Source: Osedax fenrisi (taxonomy: Eukaryota > Annelida > Polychaeta > Sabellida > Siboglinidae). Taken from it: a stretch of 64,000 nucleotides of DNA. The translations under genes were made by a program, and so were the position numbers. Below the pieces are notes generated by a model, which saw nothing but the letters and a program-made list of their open reading frames with translations, was not told the DNA's origin and searched no databases. Location of the stretch: contig OZ025245.1 of the NCBI GenBank assembly GCA_964019155.1, positions 9,155,631 to 9,219,630 of the forward strand, read 5' to 3'. Of the stretch, positions 1 to 11,263 are shown in pieces (the first letter of the stretch is position 1; every line of letters begins with the position of its first letter).

Positions 1-268
1 GATTGATTGATTGAAAGTTTATTTAAAAACTTAAATAAATCATACATTATTTCTCAAAAGTGTATATATAGAATACAAATAATAGATTAGAAATTTAAAA
101 CAATAAATACCATTAATACTAATAAAATAAAATAGAATACACCGTATATCTATAATATAAATATATATATATATATATATATAATGATAAATAATAATGA
201 TATGTCAATAACAAGAATCTCGACATGTATCGCGAATGATTATTAACTTGTTGTTTCTTCATAAACAG

Positions 269-344
269 CGGTGTTTCAAATGTTATTCGGTCTACTTATA
301 TTGGTAGTAGTCATGGTCATGTATTGGTTATTCGACCAGCGAAG
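269..344 (+). CDS. Gene 1 transmembrane exon, single-pass membrane protein of unrecognised family
   Basis: The exon is bounded by an acceptor (ataaacag) and a donor (AG|gttatt). It holds 24 complete codons with two bases left over at each end, so it enters in phase 1 and leaves in phase 2. The peptide has an uninterrupted hydrophobic core (MLFGLLILVVVMVMYWL) followed by FDQR, a membrane span with a basic stop-transfer side. The trailing AG joins the first base of the exon at 2939 to give Arg, then Tyr-Ser-Glu-Leu. The intron between them carries a SINE and two inverted-repeat elements. Upstream extracellular exons must lie left of the window. The same exon shape recurs at 14677 and 38697. The splice sites and span are seen; that this is a type I protein is inferred. 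Confidence 0.62.
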
Positions 345-350
345 GTTATT

Positions 351-391
<41 letters not shown>

Positions 392-556
392 TTATAATTA
401 TAATTATATTATATTATGATTATTAATAATCATTATTCAGTTTGTGAATTCATTTTATAAACTGTATAACTTAATATAGTTTATATATATATAATATTTA
501 TTATATTTAAAAACAAATATATTCATAACGATAATTAGCGAGATTATATATTTTAA

Positions 557-806
557 CTGCCTGCGTAGCTCAGTTGGCAAGGCATCAGACACACAATCAG
601 TATACTTTAGTCCTGTAGGACGTGGGTTCAATCCTCGTTCGAACCAATAAAATAGTTCTTACAAATAATATGTATACGAGAGCGGATTCTAAAAACATAT
701 GGTTATAACTTATAAGTGAATAATTCAAATTTGTTCCTGTATGCATACATGGGATGAAAGGATTCCATAAAAATAACAATAACACAACAAATAACTATAA
801 CAATAA
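557..806 (+). mobile_element. tRNA-derived SINE, copy 1
   Basis: A tRNA-like head (557-645) has an A-box-like tagctcagttgg and a B-box-like gggttcaatcc. A body follows with gagagcgg and a stretch related to the 'atggatgggatgaaaggactcc' region found in the other copies, then an AACAATAAC-rich tail. Related copies lie at 6052, 30881, 35690-36237 and 61838. The expanded spacing between the boxes and the attached body rule out a functional tRNA gene. It sits in the intron of gene 1. Confidence 0.75.
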
Positions 807-969
807 ATATATAACATACATATATATTATATATTATCTATTGAGTTTAAGAATAAACTAAAGTTGAACAAAGCCATACCTATTTATATATCTATAGAAT
901 ATATCTATTGTATTTGCGTTATAAATATAATAGAACCTCTCTTTCTATTCTTAACAGGGTATATAGGTT

Positions 970-971
970 TA

Positions 972-1024
<53 letters not shown>
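970..1024. repeat. (TA)n microsatellite
   Basis: About 27 TA units, preceded by a tandem ATATTT-type run. One of more than twenty (TA)n tracts of 20 bp or longer in the window. The open frame that crosses it encodes only Tyr-Ile repeats and is not a gene. Confidence 0.95.
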
Positions 1025-1028
<4 letters not shown>

Positions 1029-1399
1029 TAGTAGTATTGGTATATTTATACTACAGTATACTATACTACTATACTATAGTATACTATAGGTATAACTATA
1101 CTTCTGTAGCGAAGGTAGGTGTGTAGTGATGGTTGTAAGTGACGGTTATACTATCGATTCTAGCGAGTATTAAATTATTAAATGTATAATAATAATTAAG
1201 TAATCTTTTAATCGTTTTTATATTTTTTCTAATTATGTATTATTCTTTGTTTTAATAAATTATGCATATCTTTGAAATAGATTTGAACTTTTATTACTTA
1301 TTTATACTATTACTATAATTGTCTCAAATCTAATAAATATATCAATACAATAATTAGTGGTACGAACAAATTATTGAAGTATACTAATTGCACTGTAGG

Positions 1400-2002
1400 T
1401 AGGGGAGGGAAGGGGGTAGTGGCCGAGGAGAGAGTAGTGGCCGTTTTAATTAACGCTTAAATGGTGATTGATAGGATAAAAAGTTATATATACAATATTT
1501 AGATAATCAAAATATCTATAATATATAGTAACATTTTTTTTAAATAATTAATTAATTACACTAATTTATTATAAAATCATTTTTTTTGTCAAATTTTGAC
1601 AAAAAACATGATTATATATATTTATGCTTATTTATGTGTAAGAGTATATGTATATATAATTAAATCATTAAATCAAATAAGGTGCGTATGAATCATAAAT
1701 ATAATTATTTAATATTATATAATTAAAAAAATATAAATCGAATACATTACGAGACACCTATCGCATTTTCTGGTACTAGCGGCCACTACTAGAGCCTTGC
1801 CTTATCTTAGTGTTTTTTTAATGCCTAATCAAACTTTTATATTATTAGGTTAACATTTTATATATAAAAGTGAAATCACAGTATTCTAGAACTATATGAT
1901 TTCTAGTTAATTCAAACAAATAATAGCCTAAAATTCAGTATTTATCAATATATTAGAAATCTTCTGATGCATATTAATTATCGGCCACTACCCCCTTCCC
2001 TC

Positions 2003-2007
<5 letters not shown>
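1400..2007. mobile_element. 608-bp DNA transposon with long perfect terminal inverted repeats
   Basis: The left end (1400-1426) begins TAGGGGAGGGAAGGGGG and reads through TAGTGGCCGA. The right end is its exact inverted complement, ending at 2007, so the arms are at least 27 bp and perfect. A TA lies at each edge, compatible with a TA target duplication. Subterminal copies of agtagtggccg or its complement occur inside both ends. There is no coding capacity, so it is non-autonomous. The start TAGGGGA is shared with the family at 4551, 47364 and 48800-49659. A (TA)n tract follows directly on the right. Confidence 0.8.
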
Positions 2008-2042
<35 letters not shown>

Positions 2043-2289
2043 TTACGTATATAAATGAGGCTGTTCATCCTGTATCGCCACATTATAATCTATAGAAATT
2101 CATATATGACTTGTAACACATGTGCACAACTTACGTTGTGTTTGGGCACACTAAAGGATGAACTTTAACCTCCAAGCGCGACGATTTTTAAAGATAAACC
2201 TAATTATATATTAGCAGACGATGATTATTTAAATCGTAAGTATAGAACATAATGCTAGAGAGAACATAAATATCTACATTCTCTATAGA

Positions 2290-2517
2290 TACCCAGCTAA
2301 CAGTAAGAGCAGCATAAGAGCAGCATAATAGAATAACATAATAGCCGCAAATGTTTACATTGTGCTTTTATGCTGCTCTTATAAAGTTTGATTTTGTTAC
2401 TATTATGCTGCTTTTATGCTGCTATTATAACGTATATTATGCTGCTATTATGCTGCTATTATTATCAGATATGCTATTATGCTGCTGTTATGCTGCTGTT
2501 ATGCTGCTCTAACTGGT
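2290..2517. mobile_element. Foldback element built of AGCAGCATAA / TTATGCTGCT units
   Basis: The left end starts ccagctaacagtaagagcagcat; the right end finishes atgctgctctaactgg, its approximate inverted complement. The right arm is a run of short TATTATGCTGCT units and the left arm carries the opposite orientation, so the whole can fold back. No coding capacity. It sits in the intron of gene 1. Confidence 0.55.
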
Positions 2518-2846
2518 ATATGCTCTAGATTATATAACTAGATTGTCACGACCGTAATTCGCGCACTAACTCTAGACTGATCGAGAAACCTATAGGTTTC
2601 TATATAGGTTTCCTATATATAGGTTATATCTACGTTCGTTGTTTTATCAGTCACATATCTCGTCAGACGTGTTCGCCCGTTGCGCAGTACCCGTTATAAA
2701 AAGGTCGGCCTATAGGTACCTGTCATAGATATAGAGTACCATGGTACTCTAAATATATGGTACCTGTATACACATGTAGGTCCTATTCGTAGCAATCGCT
2801 TCTTATTTAACACATACACACATATATATATATATAATATATACAC

Positions 2847-2896
<50 letters not shown>

Positions 2897-2938
2897 GTAT
2901 ATACATCTATATATATATGTTATAAACTACCCGTGCAG

Positions 2939-3251
2939 GTACTCGGAGCTAGCCGAGCTAGAGGCTTCCCTGTCCAACACCAACACGGTCACTACGGTCA
3001 GCAGCGAGAACTCGTCGACGTCCGAAACGACGCGCCGTAAAGGCAGAAGGCAGTCGGCGTCCGTACCACAAGACCCGGCTTTTCTGACTCGCATAGACGA
3101 TTGGAGCGAATTCAGCAAAGATCGTAGAACTCAGGGTCCCGTAAAAGAGGGTGTAAATATGTATGCACCGGCAGCTCCCGCAGCCGATATACAAATACCG
3201 GTTCCGAGCGCGGATCAGACCAAGATGGCGGCAGCCAAGAAGACGGAGTGA
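2939..3251 (+). CDS. Gene 1 terminal exon: Ser/Thr-rich cytoplasmic tail (103 aa)
   Basis: The acceptor is ccgtgcag at 2931-2938. The exon starts with the third base of a codon (phase 2), matching the exon at 269-344, and runs open to TGA at 3249-3251. It is much richer in GC than its surroundings. The peptide opens with YSELAELEASL, then a Ser/Thr-rich stretch, a basic patch RRKGRRQS, a middle segment DDWSEFSKDRR, and an Ala/Pro-rich end finishing AAAKKTE. No catalytic domain is visible. YSEL is a YxxL motif just after the membrane, a possible sorting or SH2-docking site, which is inference only. Apparent open frames on the opposite strand here are shadows. Confidence 0.65.
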
Positions 3252-4550
3252 TGAGTCATCGGCGGATACTGAAATTGTTGTTTATGAAAGAATACTAATA
3301 ATTTCGTTTATCGTATTATTTACCACGTCACCTTATTAGATATCATATTTTCAATTATTCACTTTTGCTAATCGATTATAATCGATGACCTATAATTATA
3401 TGTCATACATATAAATCGTAAACATACATTAAAATATTGATACCGTAATAACGTGGTATATATTTTAATGTGCACAAAATACATATATTTTAATATATTA
3501 TACACATTGTATACTGCAATACAATATTAGAAACTAGTGTTGTTACTTAAGCTATCATCTCTATAAAATAAATAATATTACATCCACTAATGGCTCGAGC
3601 TATTAATGGAAGTAATATTATTTATTTTATAGAGATATTTAGCTTACGATCTTAATACCAACTACAAAATACTAACAAATTTAAACTAGATTTAGAGAAA
3701 TAAAATAAATAATATGAAATATAAGTAATAGATAAATAATAAATATCTTTAAGAAAATTATACAATTAATAAATTTTTATTTTATTTTTTATATATAATT
3801 TATGCCAGTATAATAAGATTATATATTCAGCGAAGTATTTTTGTAGTAATATTAAGCCTTTTATAAAAAAAATATTAATCAATTATCACTCGTTTATATA
3901 ATTAAAATTGTATAACAAATATTAATTATATAAATAGGCTAAAATATTCAACGGCTCGTATAATCCGATGTTTTATTTTTATTTTACTTCTCTGTTTATT
4001 TCTTGTTTTTTTTGTATCGTGTCGTTTTGTCCTACTGTTATCACATTTATATATTTTATTTATATATGTTATATAATTATACGTTTATATATAATTATAA
4101 CTTTCATATAACCAGTAATTCAATAAACTTTTGATCTATTTATCTATCTATAATAATTGAAAATAGATTGTAATCTATTTATAAATCATTTATAAGTATA
4201 ATAATGATTATTTTTATAGTAAAATAATAGATATAAATTAAAATTGATAAGTGATATTATACTTAATACTTTAATACTTATTACATAATTATAGAATAGA
4301 GAAAATTGCAAATAAGAAAACTATTACAGATTAACTATTACATTAACTTGTATCATAAGCATATCCACCCAATTCGATATCAAGATTTTCTAATATGTCT
4401 AAATCCTTAATCCTTAACTTGTGACTTAGTCCTCATATTGTTATCTGAAATATAAATAAAGTTAATTGATATAATTGTATTTACTACTAATAGTTGCATA
4501 TGCAGTATATACTGTATTAATATGTGAAGGTAGGTATGTATCTACCAATA
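3252..4550. other. AT-rich intergenic stretch with one long hairpin
   Basis: Apart from the 97-bp inverted repeat at 3549-3645, I see no gene, RNA or mobile-element signature here. The first part should contain the 3' untranslated region of gene 1. Confidence 0.6.
3549..3645. repeat. 97-bp near-perfect inverted repeat (hairpin)
   Basis: The arms begin aagcta and carry tctctataaaataaataat in both directions. About 43 of 48 positions pair around a short centre (ggctcgagc). It could be a MITE relic, a foldback or a small hairpin RNA source. Nothing in sequence decides which. Confidence 0.8.
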
Positions 4551-5090
4551 TAGGGGAAGGTAACCTAATACGGACACTTTAACAACAAATGGTCTTAACT
4601 TTTTATGATTCATTATTTTTATTCAAAAATTACAATATATTAATATTATATGAATATAGATATTATTGTCATTTTAAAATTTTATTTAATCTTTTAATTC
4701 CATAGATAACGGGGGTGTCCGTATTCGGTACCCATGTCCGAATACGGACACCCTTTGTTATAATACTGACACCCTATATACCACTAGATAAACTATATAT
4801 TATTGATGAATCAATCAGACAAATTACAATTACGTTATTTATAATTGATTTTATAAAAAATATATTGTAATTTAATTAGTTAATAAGTTATTTATTTTTA
4901 TTATTTATTAATTAATAATACAATTTATCTATCTAAATAATATTTTTTTTAGAATTAGCTTTATTGGTGGTATTAATATTATAAGGCACGCGATTTTTAT
5001 GAAAATCGGAATTGTTCATACGCTGCGAGCTGATTGGTTATAGGGTGTCCATATTAAGACATTTAGTATATATGTAGTATTCTACATACT
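4551..5090. mobile_element. TAGGGGA-type interspersed repeat, copy A
   Basis: It starts taggggaaggtaacctaata followed by cggacac. The interior carries a ggtgtccgtattcgg / ccgaatacggacacc inverted pair around 4710-4755 and a conserved right part (tgattggttatagggtgtcc). About 450 bp match the repeat at 48800-49280 closely by eye. No coding capacity. The right terminus is not clear. Confidence 0.65.
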
Positions 5091-5374
5091 ACCGAAAAAC
5101 TAAACTAGATTACCTTTAAACGCAGATCAATTACAAAACTTTAAATATTATACATACTGCAATATATACAAAACGTTCTACTTACATCAAAGAATCAATT
5201 GAATTTAAGGATAGAAATAACTTGAGTTCATCAAATAATATAATTTAAAATCACAATAAATCGATTAACTACTCGTCTCACTGGAATAAACTCCCAGGAC
5301 AGTAACTATAGTTATAACATTATAACGAAATATACTCAAATATAATTTTTTTTAAACTACACACACTGTAAATT

Positions 5375-5835
5375 TAGGGTACAACAACTTTTTGTATAGG
5401 GTACAGATCGTTAAAATATCACCAAAATCTGCCATGTACCCTACAAGGGTACATTACGTTTAAACTTACTAGGGTACAATATATATATATATTTATTAGG
5501 GTACATGTATACTATATTTTAGGGTACATGTATACTATATTTTAGGGTACACAGTGTTTAAATGCACTAGGGTACTCTCTATACTTTCATTAAGGTACAG
5601 ATATATTAAATATTAGGGTGCCTGACTGATGAATGCGCTAGGTACAGTTTACCTATATATATATGGGTACACTATATATATTTACTATGGTACAAGTGTG
5701 TTAAATATTAGAGTACCTGACTGGTAAATGCACAAGGGTACACTCTATATGTTTACTATGGTACAAGTGTGTTAAATATTAGGGTACCTGACTGTTAACT
5801 GCACTAGGGTACAGTTTATATATATGCACGGGGAG
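5375..5835. repeat. Degenerate satellite with AGGGTAC core
   Basis: The word agggtac (or agggta, tggtac) recurs roughly every 20-60 bp, with longer repeats such as aagtgtgttaaatattag and gtacctgactg present two to three times. The spacing is irregular. No TIR is seen around the block. Confidence 0.6.
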
Positions 5836-5859
5836 ACGAATGCGTTAGAGTATATGTAC

Positions 5860-7329
5860 TAGGGATGTAATCATCAACTTCTCATGTTTCGAAACATATG
5901 AAACGAAACCTTTTTTCACATATAGATGTTTCGAAACATTTGAAACAATTTTTAGCATGCTTCGAAACATTCGAAACATTTACAGATCAAATTTATATAT
6001 GCATCTTACCTTTATTTATCAAAACAAATAATATGTATTATAGTATTAGAAGCCAGTATCACATGGTAAATTGACTAAAACAAATAAACAGGTATTAGTT
6101 TGCGGGTGTAAATCCCGTCGTGATATTAATATAGGTATTAGAATAATATTTAGAAGTGATCTTATATAATTTTGTATAAATAAATGACCAGCTCTCATTA
6201 ACATTATGGATATCTTAACATGGTAACGGCTTCGAAAGGACATTATAATATATCTATAGATCCATAAGTGAAAACGTCATTTAAGTTTCTGGATGGAATG
6301 GAAGGACTCCACTAAATAGAATAACAATATTATTAATATGGCTTCGAAGCTTCACTGTTATTTTTAGAATTTTGAATAAGTTCAAACTATTCCCCTTATT
6401 TATGAAGCAGGTTCAAACTTTAGCATTATTTTACAAATTAACTTTGAACTATACATTTTTTTTAAGTGAAGCTTCGAAGCACCAGTAGTTGGGTTAATTT
6501 CGAACACTAATGTAAGGTGTCATTTATATAACAAGTATAACAAATTATAGGAAATTTGATATAGATATAGTATAGAAATATATAGAATTTAAGTTATAGA
6601 AATATATACATTTTAAAAAATTTAATACATTCAAATAAATAAAGCCGATAACATATATTATATATAAATAGAAATATTTAAACTATTTAATAAAAAATGT
6701 AATAACATTATAATTACATATATTGATAACCCACGTGTGAGGGTATTATATTAATAATTATACAATCGGGAGTATCACTTGGTACTCTAAATCTATGGTT
6801 GTATACATATTATATTATATATATTATATATATATTATATCATATATATTATACTACTTACCGCGGATTCTTAATTGAAATGGAAACCCCTTGAATTTTG
6901 GATTTACTTTTATACTATTCGTAGAGGATGTTGCATTGATTATAAATCATTTTAATTGGATTAAAAATATTTATTAATTACTGTTTTACATGAGTTTGAA
7001 AATTACAGATATTTTGGAAATATCAAATATTTACCCAATAGATAATTGGATATTTACAAGTAGAATTAGATTAAATGCTATCTCTATGGAAGTAAACATT
7101 AACAAAGATCGTGAATATAGTGAATACAAAAGACAAAATATTCAGAATAATTTAATAAGAATACAAAATACATTCCCGGTTTCAATAATGAATGCCCGGT
7201 TTAATTTATCTAATACCCGGGAAATTTGAACTGAAACATTTTTGTCTTTATAAATACCCGTGAATTTACGGGTATACTAATATACCTACCCGGGAGAACC
7301 GGGTTTTCGGGTACCCGTTTACATCCCTA
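5860..7329. mobile_element. hAT-type element with 8-bp target duplication, carrying a SINE
   Basis: The ends are TAGGGATGTAA at 5860 and its exact complement finishing at 7329. The flanks ATATGTAC (5852-5859) and ATATATAC (7330-7337) match at 7 of 8 positions, the hAT-type duplication length. The left interior is made of TGTTTCGAAACA palindromes; the right interior is made of cccggg / gggtaccc palindromes. A SINE is nested at about 6052. An inverted pair based on GCTTCGAAGCTTCAC lies at 6341-6355 and 6467-6481. No transposase is visible. Confidence 0.7.
6052..6335 (+). mobile_element. tRNA-derived SINE, copy 2 (decayed head)
   Basis: The body shows the family signatures: agtgatcttatataattt, aaatgaccagctctc, cggcttcgaaaggacatta, a tccataagtgaaaac region and ctggatggaatggaagg, then an AATAACAAT tail. 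The tRNA-like head is diverged but keeps gcgggtgtaaatcccg. It is nested in the hAT-type element at 5860-7329. Confidence 0.6.
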
Positions 7330-7683
7330 ATATATACTATATTATTAGAGTATACTCATTAATGAGTATACTCTATAAATTTATATTAATGATTGCTAAA
7401 TTTACTCGGGTAAAATATATATTTATTAGTGTAATACATGATTTTAAATTCACTAGTTTAATATATATATTTATATATTTATTATGGTATATTTATTATA
7501 TATTTAGGATGGCTGTTAAATTCACCAGTATAACTATATTCTTCAAAACACCAATATATAAATACGTTATTTATACGTGAATACAATTGTGTGAATATTA
7601 ATATTATTAATATACCTATATATAGGTATACTATAATATTCAAAGTATAAATGTAATACCGATATAGTGTTATATTTGATATA

Positions 7684-7685
<2 letters not shown>

Positions 7686-7752
<67 letters not shown>
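7686..7752. repeat. (TA)n microsatellite, longest in window
   Basis: About 33 uninterrupted TA units. Confidence 0.97.
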
Positions 7753-7753
<1 letters not shown>

Positions 7754-8461
7754 CTCAGAAGGTGAGGAAGGTAGAGAACAACTGGATAGAAACAAATAAA
7801 ATCCCTTCTGGTTGAAGTTCTTATCAGGGGCGGATACAGGAATTTTGTAAGGGGGGGGGGGCTGACATTCAAATAAAACTATATTTTAAAAATAAGACAT
7901 AATTACTATGCTATTATTCAATTGAATAATATTTTTGTATATATATAAATTAAATACTATATTAAATTAATAGAATAATATTTTATATTTTATTGAATAA
8001 CAAATATTAATCCAATATATTAATCAATTGCATTCTTCTTGGATTACGTAATGCAAATTTGGAAATAATATAATCACAATCGATCTCTATGTCTTTATGT
8101 ATTATACATAAATACTATATATATAATAACGAAAGTCTATTTAGTCAATCTTCACTCATAGTCAAAGGTAAATATGTCTTTATTATCCTTTATTAAATGA
8201 ACGTTCACATTCACACAAGGTAACTGGGTATACCTAATGTATATTATACCTAGTATATACTATACTATAGTAGCCATCAATAAAAGCATTTCATAGATAT
8301 TAGGAAAAAGTTTATATAATAATATATATAAATTATAAATTATTTAATAATTTAAATTTACCTTGACATGTTATCGAGAGTACTTAAGTACTTAACAATT
8401 CTTATCGTATTAGGTATACCTATATCTATAGATCTTTATTATCTGTCCATTTAACTTCCCA

Positions 8462-9148
8462 TCATTTCAATTCGGTTTTTATTAAATGTATCTTTGGTAA
8501 ATAATCTTTGACTAATTCATAAATTTTATTTAAAATATATTCTTTCCATGAATCCTTGTTTTCATACATTACTTTTGGAATTAATAATGCTCCAAGAGAT
8601 ATATACAATATGTTTTTATTGAATCTTTCTTTCATCTCCATTATCAAATGATCCAAGAATGTAATAGATATTACTTTTTTTTAAATATGGGGAAGGGGAA
8701 GGAAGGAAGGAAGGAAGGGAAGTGTCTACTCTTGCTACTGCTCTTGCTACTGCCTACACTTCAGATGATGAAGCAGGTATCTTTTTTTTAACCTTGGTAA
8801 AGAAATTCCTTCATTTGAATATGATAATGATGAATATGATGCTTCTACATTCCATTCTAATTATACATCATCAATATTACCTCTACAAACTTGTATCCCT
8901 TTAATTAAACTTTGAATATCATTATTTGCCTTATATGCGTCTATTGACCTACTCTGGAGAGCATTTGTTAAATTTTCTATGTAATTAATTGAATTATTAC
9001 ATACAATTAATGACATACTAAAGTGTGTATTACTCATAGAATTGTAAAGACCTTTAGCTTTTGTTATACTTTCTGAATTCCATGTTTTATCTTCATATAT
9101 GTCTAACATTTTTTCAAGTATTGCTTGATTTTCAAGTATTTCCAGCAA
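8462..9148 (-). pseudogene. hAT-like transposase C-terminal remnant (copy 1)
   Basis: Two minus-strand open pieces remain (8861-9148, 95 codons; 8462-8656, 64 codons). The first contains the stretch DIYEDKTWNSESITKAKGLY and closely matches 28421-28530 of copy 2, where the same words occur after the DUF4371-like core. They belong to the ZMYM1-like hAT transposases common in animal genomes. The upstream end is cut by the foldback element at about 9133. A poly-purine tract (ggaaggaaggaagg) interrupts the gap between the pieces. Confidence 0.6.
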
Positions 9149-9360
9149 GTTGCTGGAAATATTTTAACTTTAAAACTATTTTCTATCAAGTTAACTACAA
9201 TTTTAGTGGGAAATCCCCTTACTTTCCGGCAACTTGCCTGAAATATAATAACTTTATAGGAGGTATCCCATTACAACTTGATATAAAATATTTTAAAGTT
9301 AAAAGATATTTCCGGTAAGTTGCCGGAAAATCTTATATACAAGTAGATGATACCCTATAG
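9133..9360. mobile_element. Foldback MITE with TTGCCGGAAATA arms, copy 1
   Basis: Starts caagtatttccagcaagttg and ends with the inverse type ccggtaagttgccggaaa. The interior (aactttaaaact, ctatcaagttaactacaatt, cccattacaacttgat) is shared with the copy at 38352-38590. It is inserted inside hAT-like copy 1. Confidence 0.65.
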
Positions 9361-9430
9361 TAACCTTGTAACCTAATGGTTTATACACTGCCATCAACAT
9401 CGTGTGAGTTTTCGGCCGTGTTTTCGTGGG

Positions 9431-11263
9431 TTATTTATATGCGATTTCGAACAGGTGTGTTTTTAATTTACGTTTAAAGAGTGGGGTTGAGGTGATTTCT
9501 CTTATATTGTAAGGGAGGTTATTCCATAATTTTGGGGCAGATATTGAGAATGCTGTTTCTTGTTTGCGTGATATGTGTTTTGGATTATGTATAAGTAATT
9601 TGTATTTATTGATTTTAAGTTGTATTCTAGATGTGTTATTTTCTATTAGTATGTCAGTTAGGTAGTCGGGGTGATTGTGATGAATGACTTGGTGGGATAT
9701 AAGTAAGGTTTTGTATTGGATACGTTGTGTGATGGGAAGCCAGTGAAGAGATTTTAGGTATGAAGTTATGTGAGTCCTGGAGTATTTGGGGATTCTGTGG
9801 ACAGTTCGTGCAGTGGAATTCAGTAATCGGTTGAGTGGTATTAGTGAGTTTTTGGGGAGTCTATGAAGTATAGAGTTACAGTAGTCAAGTCGTGGAAGTA
9901 TGAGGGATGTTGCTAGTAATTTTGATAGTTCTGTGGTTATAGATGGTCTTATTAGTCTGATTGTGTGTAGTGTTCGGTTAATGGATTTTGATAAGTCTGT
10001 TGTGTATTGAGTAAAATTCAGTGATTGGTCAATGGTAATTCCAAGATTTTTTACGTAGGGGGAGTATTTTATGTTATGGTTGTTTATCTGAATGAGTGGG
10101 ACGATTGGAACAGTTTTAGTAGTATTGATTAGTATTGCTTGTGTTTTGTGGGTGTTTAGTGATAGCGAGTTGGTTGAGAGCCATAGTCGAATGTCTTCTA
10201 GACATTTGTTTAGTGTGGCTATGTTTGTTGATGGGTTGGGTAAGTTGCAGTAAATTTGTAAGTCGTCAGCGTAGGTGTGGAAGTAAATGTCAGGGTAGTT
10301 ATCAAATATGTCTAATAGGGGAGATATATAAATATTAAAGAGGATGGGAGCAAGAACGGAGCCTTGAGGAACTCCATGTGATATAAGTCTGGGGTCAGTT
10401 GTGTGTGATTCGATGGAGATCGAGTAGGTACGGTCGCTAAGGTAGGAAGAGAACCATGCGAGTGCCGTACCAGTTATGCCGATATACTCCAGTCGATGAA
10501 TCATGATGTTGTGACTAATGGTATCAAATGCAGCTGATAGGTCAAGTAGGATGATGATGGAGCAGTATTGTGTTGGGTACAGTCTTATTTTATTTAATAT
10601 GTGGGTTAATGCAGTTTCGGTACTTTTATTTTTAGTGTAGGCGCTTTGAAATTTATTTAATAATTTGTGTTTATCTAAGTAGTTTGAAAGTTGGGAGCAG
10701 ACTACTCTTTCGAGAGTTTTTGAAATGTACGATAGGTTTGATATGGGGCGGTAGTTTGATAGGTCTGATTTATCTAGTGATGAATTCTTTATTATTGGAG
10801 TTACATGTGCATGTTTCATTGAGGAGGGGACAATACCTGATATAAGAGACCTGTCTATTATGTTTTTATAGTATGGAGTGAGATGAGTGGATAGTTTGTG
10901 TAGTAGTGTTGTTGGTATTGGATCAAGCTTACATGATGACTTGACGGCTTGAAGAAGCTTGTCGATTATTGTTGCAGTTGGGATGGTAAAGGAATCTAAT
11001 TTGTATATAGATGTTGTTAGTGGTGGAAGCGTTAGAGGAGGAAGGGAATTGATTATTATCTGTACCTTGTTTTTGAAGTATATATCAAATAATGCAGGTA
11101 AGGAAGATAGGGTGCCCTCTGGGAGAATACGGGGGGTTATACGACCGAGTAGAGAATTTGATATCTGGAATAGTTTTTTTGTGTCGTTTCCAGCAGCTTT
11201 AATTGTGTCATATAGTGATACCCCATTAATATTGATTTCAATTTTACTCTGTTGTATTAAATT
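9431..11263 (-). CDS. L2/CR1-like LINE reverse transcriptase, 5'-truncated but open
   Basis: Reading the minus strand, the frame is open from 11263 to TAA at 9431-9433, about 610 codons, with the first internal Met at 10819. The upstream part has the linker typical of this clade (NDTKKLFQISNSLLGR, then CKLDPIPTTLLHKL). The RT part has NYRPISNLSYISKTLERVV, ALTHIL, LLDLSAAFDTISH, HGVPQGSVLAPILF and the catalytic YADDLQIY. The C-terminus ends HLFEIAYK. The apurinic endonuclease domain is absent, so the copy is 5'-truncated, yet no stop or frameshift breaks the remainder: a young insertion. It sits inside hAT-like copy 1 and cannot move by itself. Confidence 0.85.
   Translation of the reverse strand, partial: NLIQQSKIEININGVSLYDTIKAAGNDTKKLFQISNSLLGRITPRILPEGTLSSLPALFDIYFKNKVQIIINSLPPLTLPPLTTSIYKLDSFTIPTATIIDKLLQAVKSSCKLDPIPTTLLHKLSTHLTPYYKNIIDRSLISGIVPSSMKHAHVTPIIKNSSLDKSDLSNYRPISNLSYISKTLERVVCSQLSNYLDKHKLLNKFQSAYTKNKSTETALTHILNKIRLYPTQYCSIIILLDLSAAFDTISHNIMIHRLEYIGITGTALAWFSSYLSDRTYSISIESHTTDPRLISHGVPQGSVLAPILFNIYISPLLDIFDNYPDIYFHTYADDLQIYCNLPNPSTNIATLNKCLEDIRLWLSTNSLSLNTHKTQAILINTTKTVPIVPLIQINNHNIKYSPYVKNLGITIDQSLNFTQYTTDLSKSINRTLHTIRLIRPSITTELSKLLATSLILPRLDYCNSILHRLPKNSLIPLNRLLNSTARTVHRIPKYSRTHITSYLKSLHWLPITQRIQYKTLLISHQVIHHNHPDYLTDILIENNTSRIQLKINKYKLLIHNPKHISRKQETAFSISAPKLWNNLPYNIREITSTPLFKRKLKTHLFEIAYK

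Noticed and set aside
557..645. tRNA gene
   Set aside because: Both promoter boxes are present, but the spacing is too long, the stems do not close, and the sequence is continuous with a repeated SINE body found elsewhere in the window.
908..1126. Small plus-strand protein rich in Tyr-Ile
   Set aside because: Translation of a (TA)n tract and neighbouring AT-rich DNA. The same applies to frames at 2694-2906, 7567-7872 and 31128-31400.
6990..7229. 79-aa plus-strand protein
   Set aside because: It lies wholly inside the hAT-type element and its last third is made of the element's cccggg palindromes. No similarity recognised.
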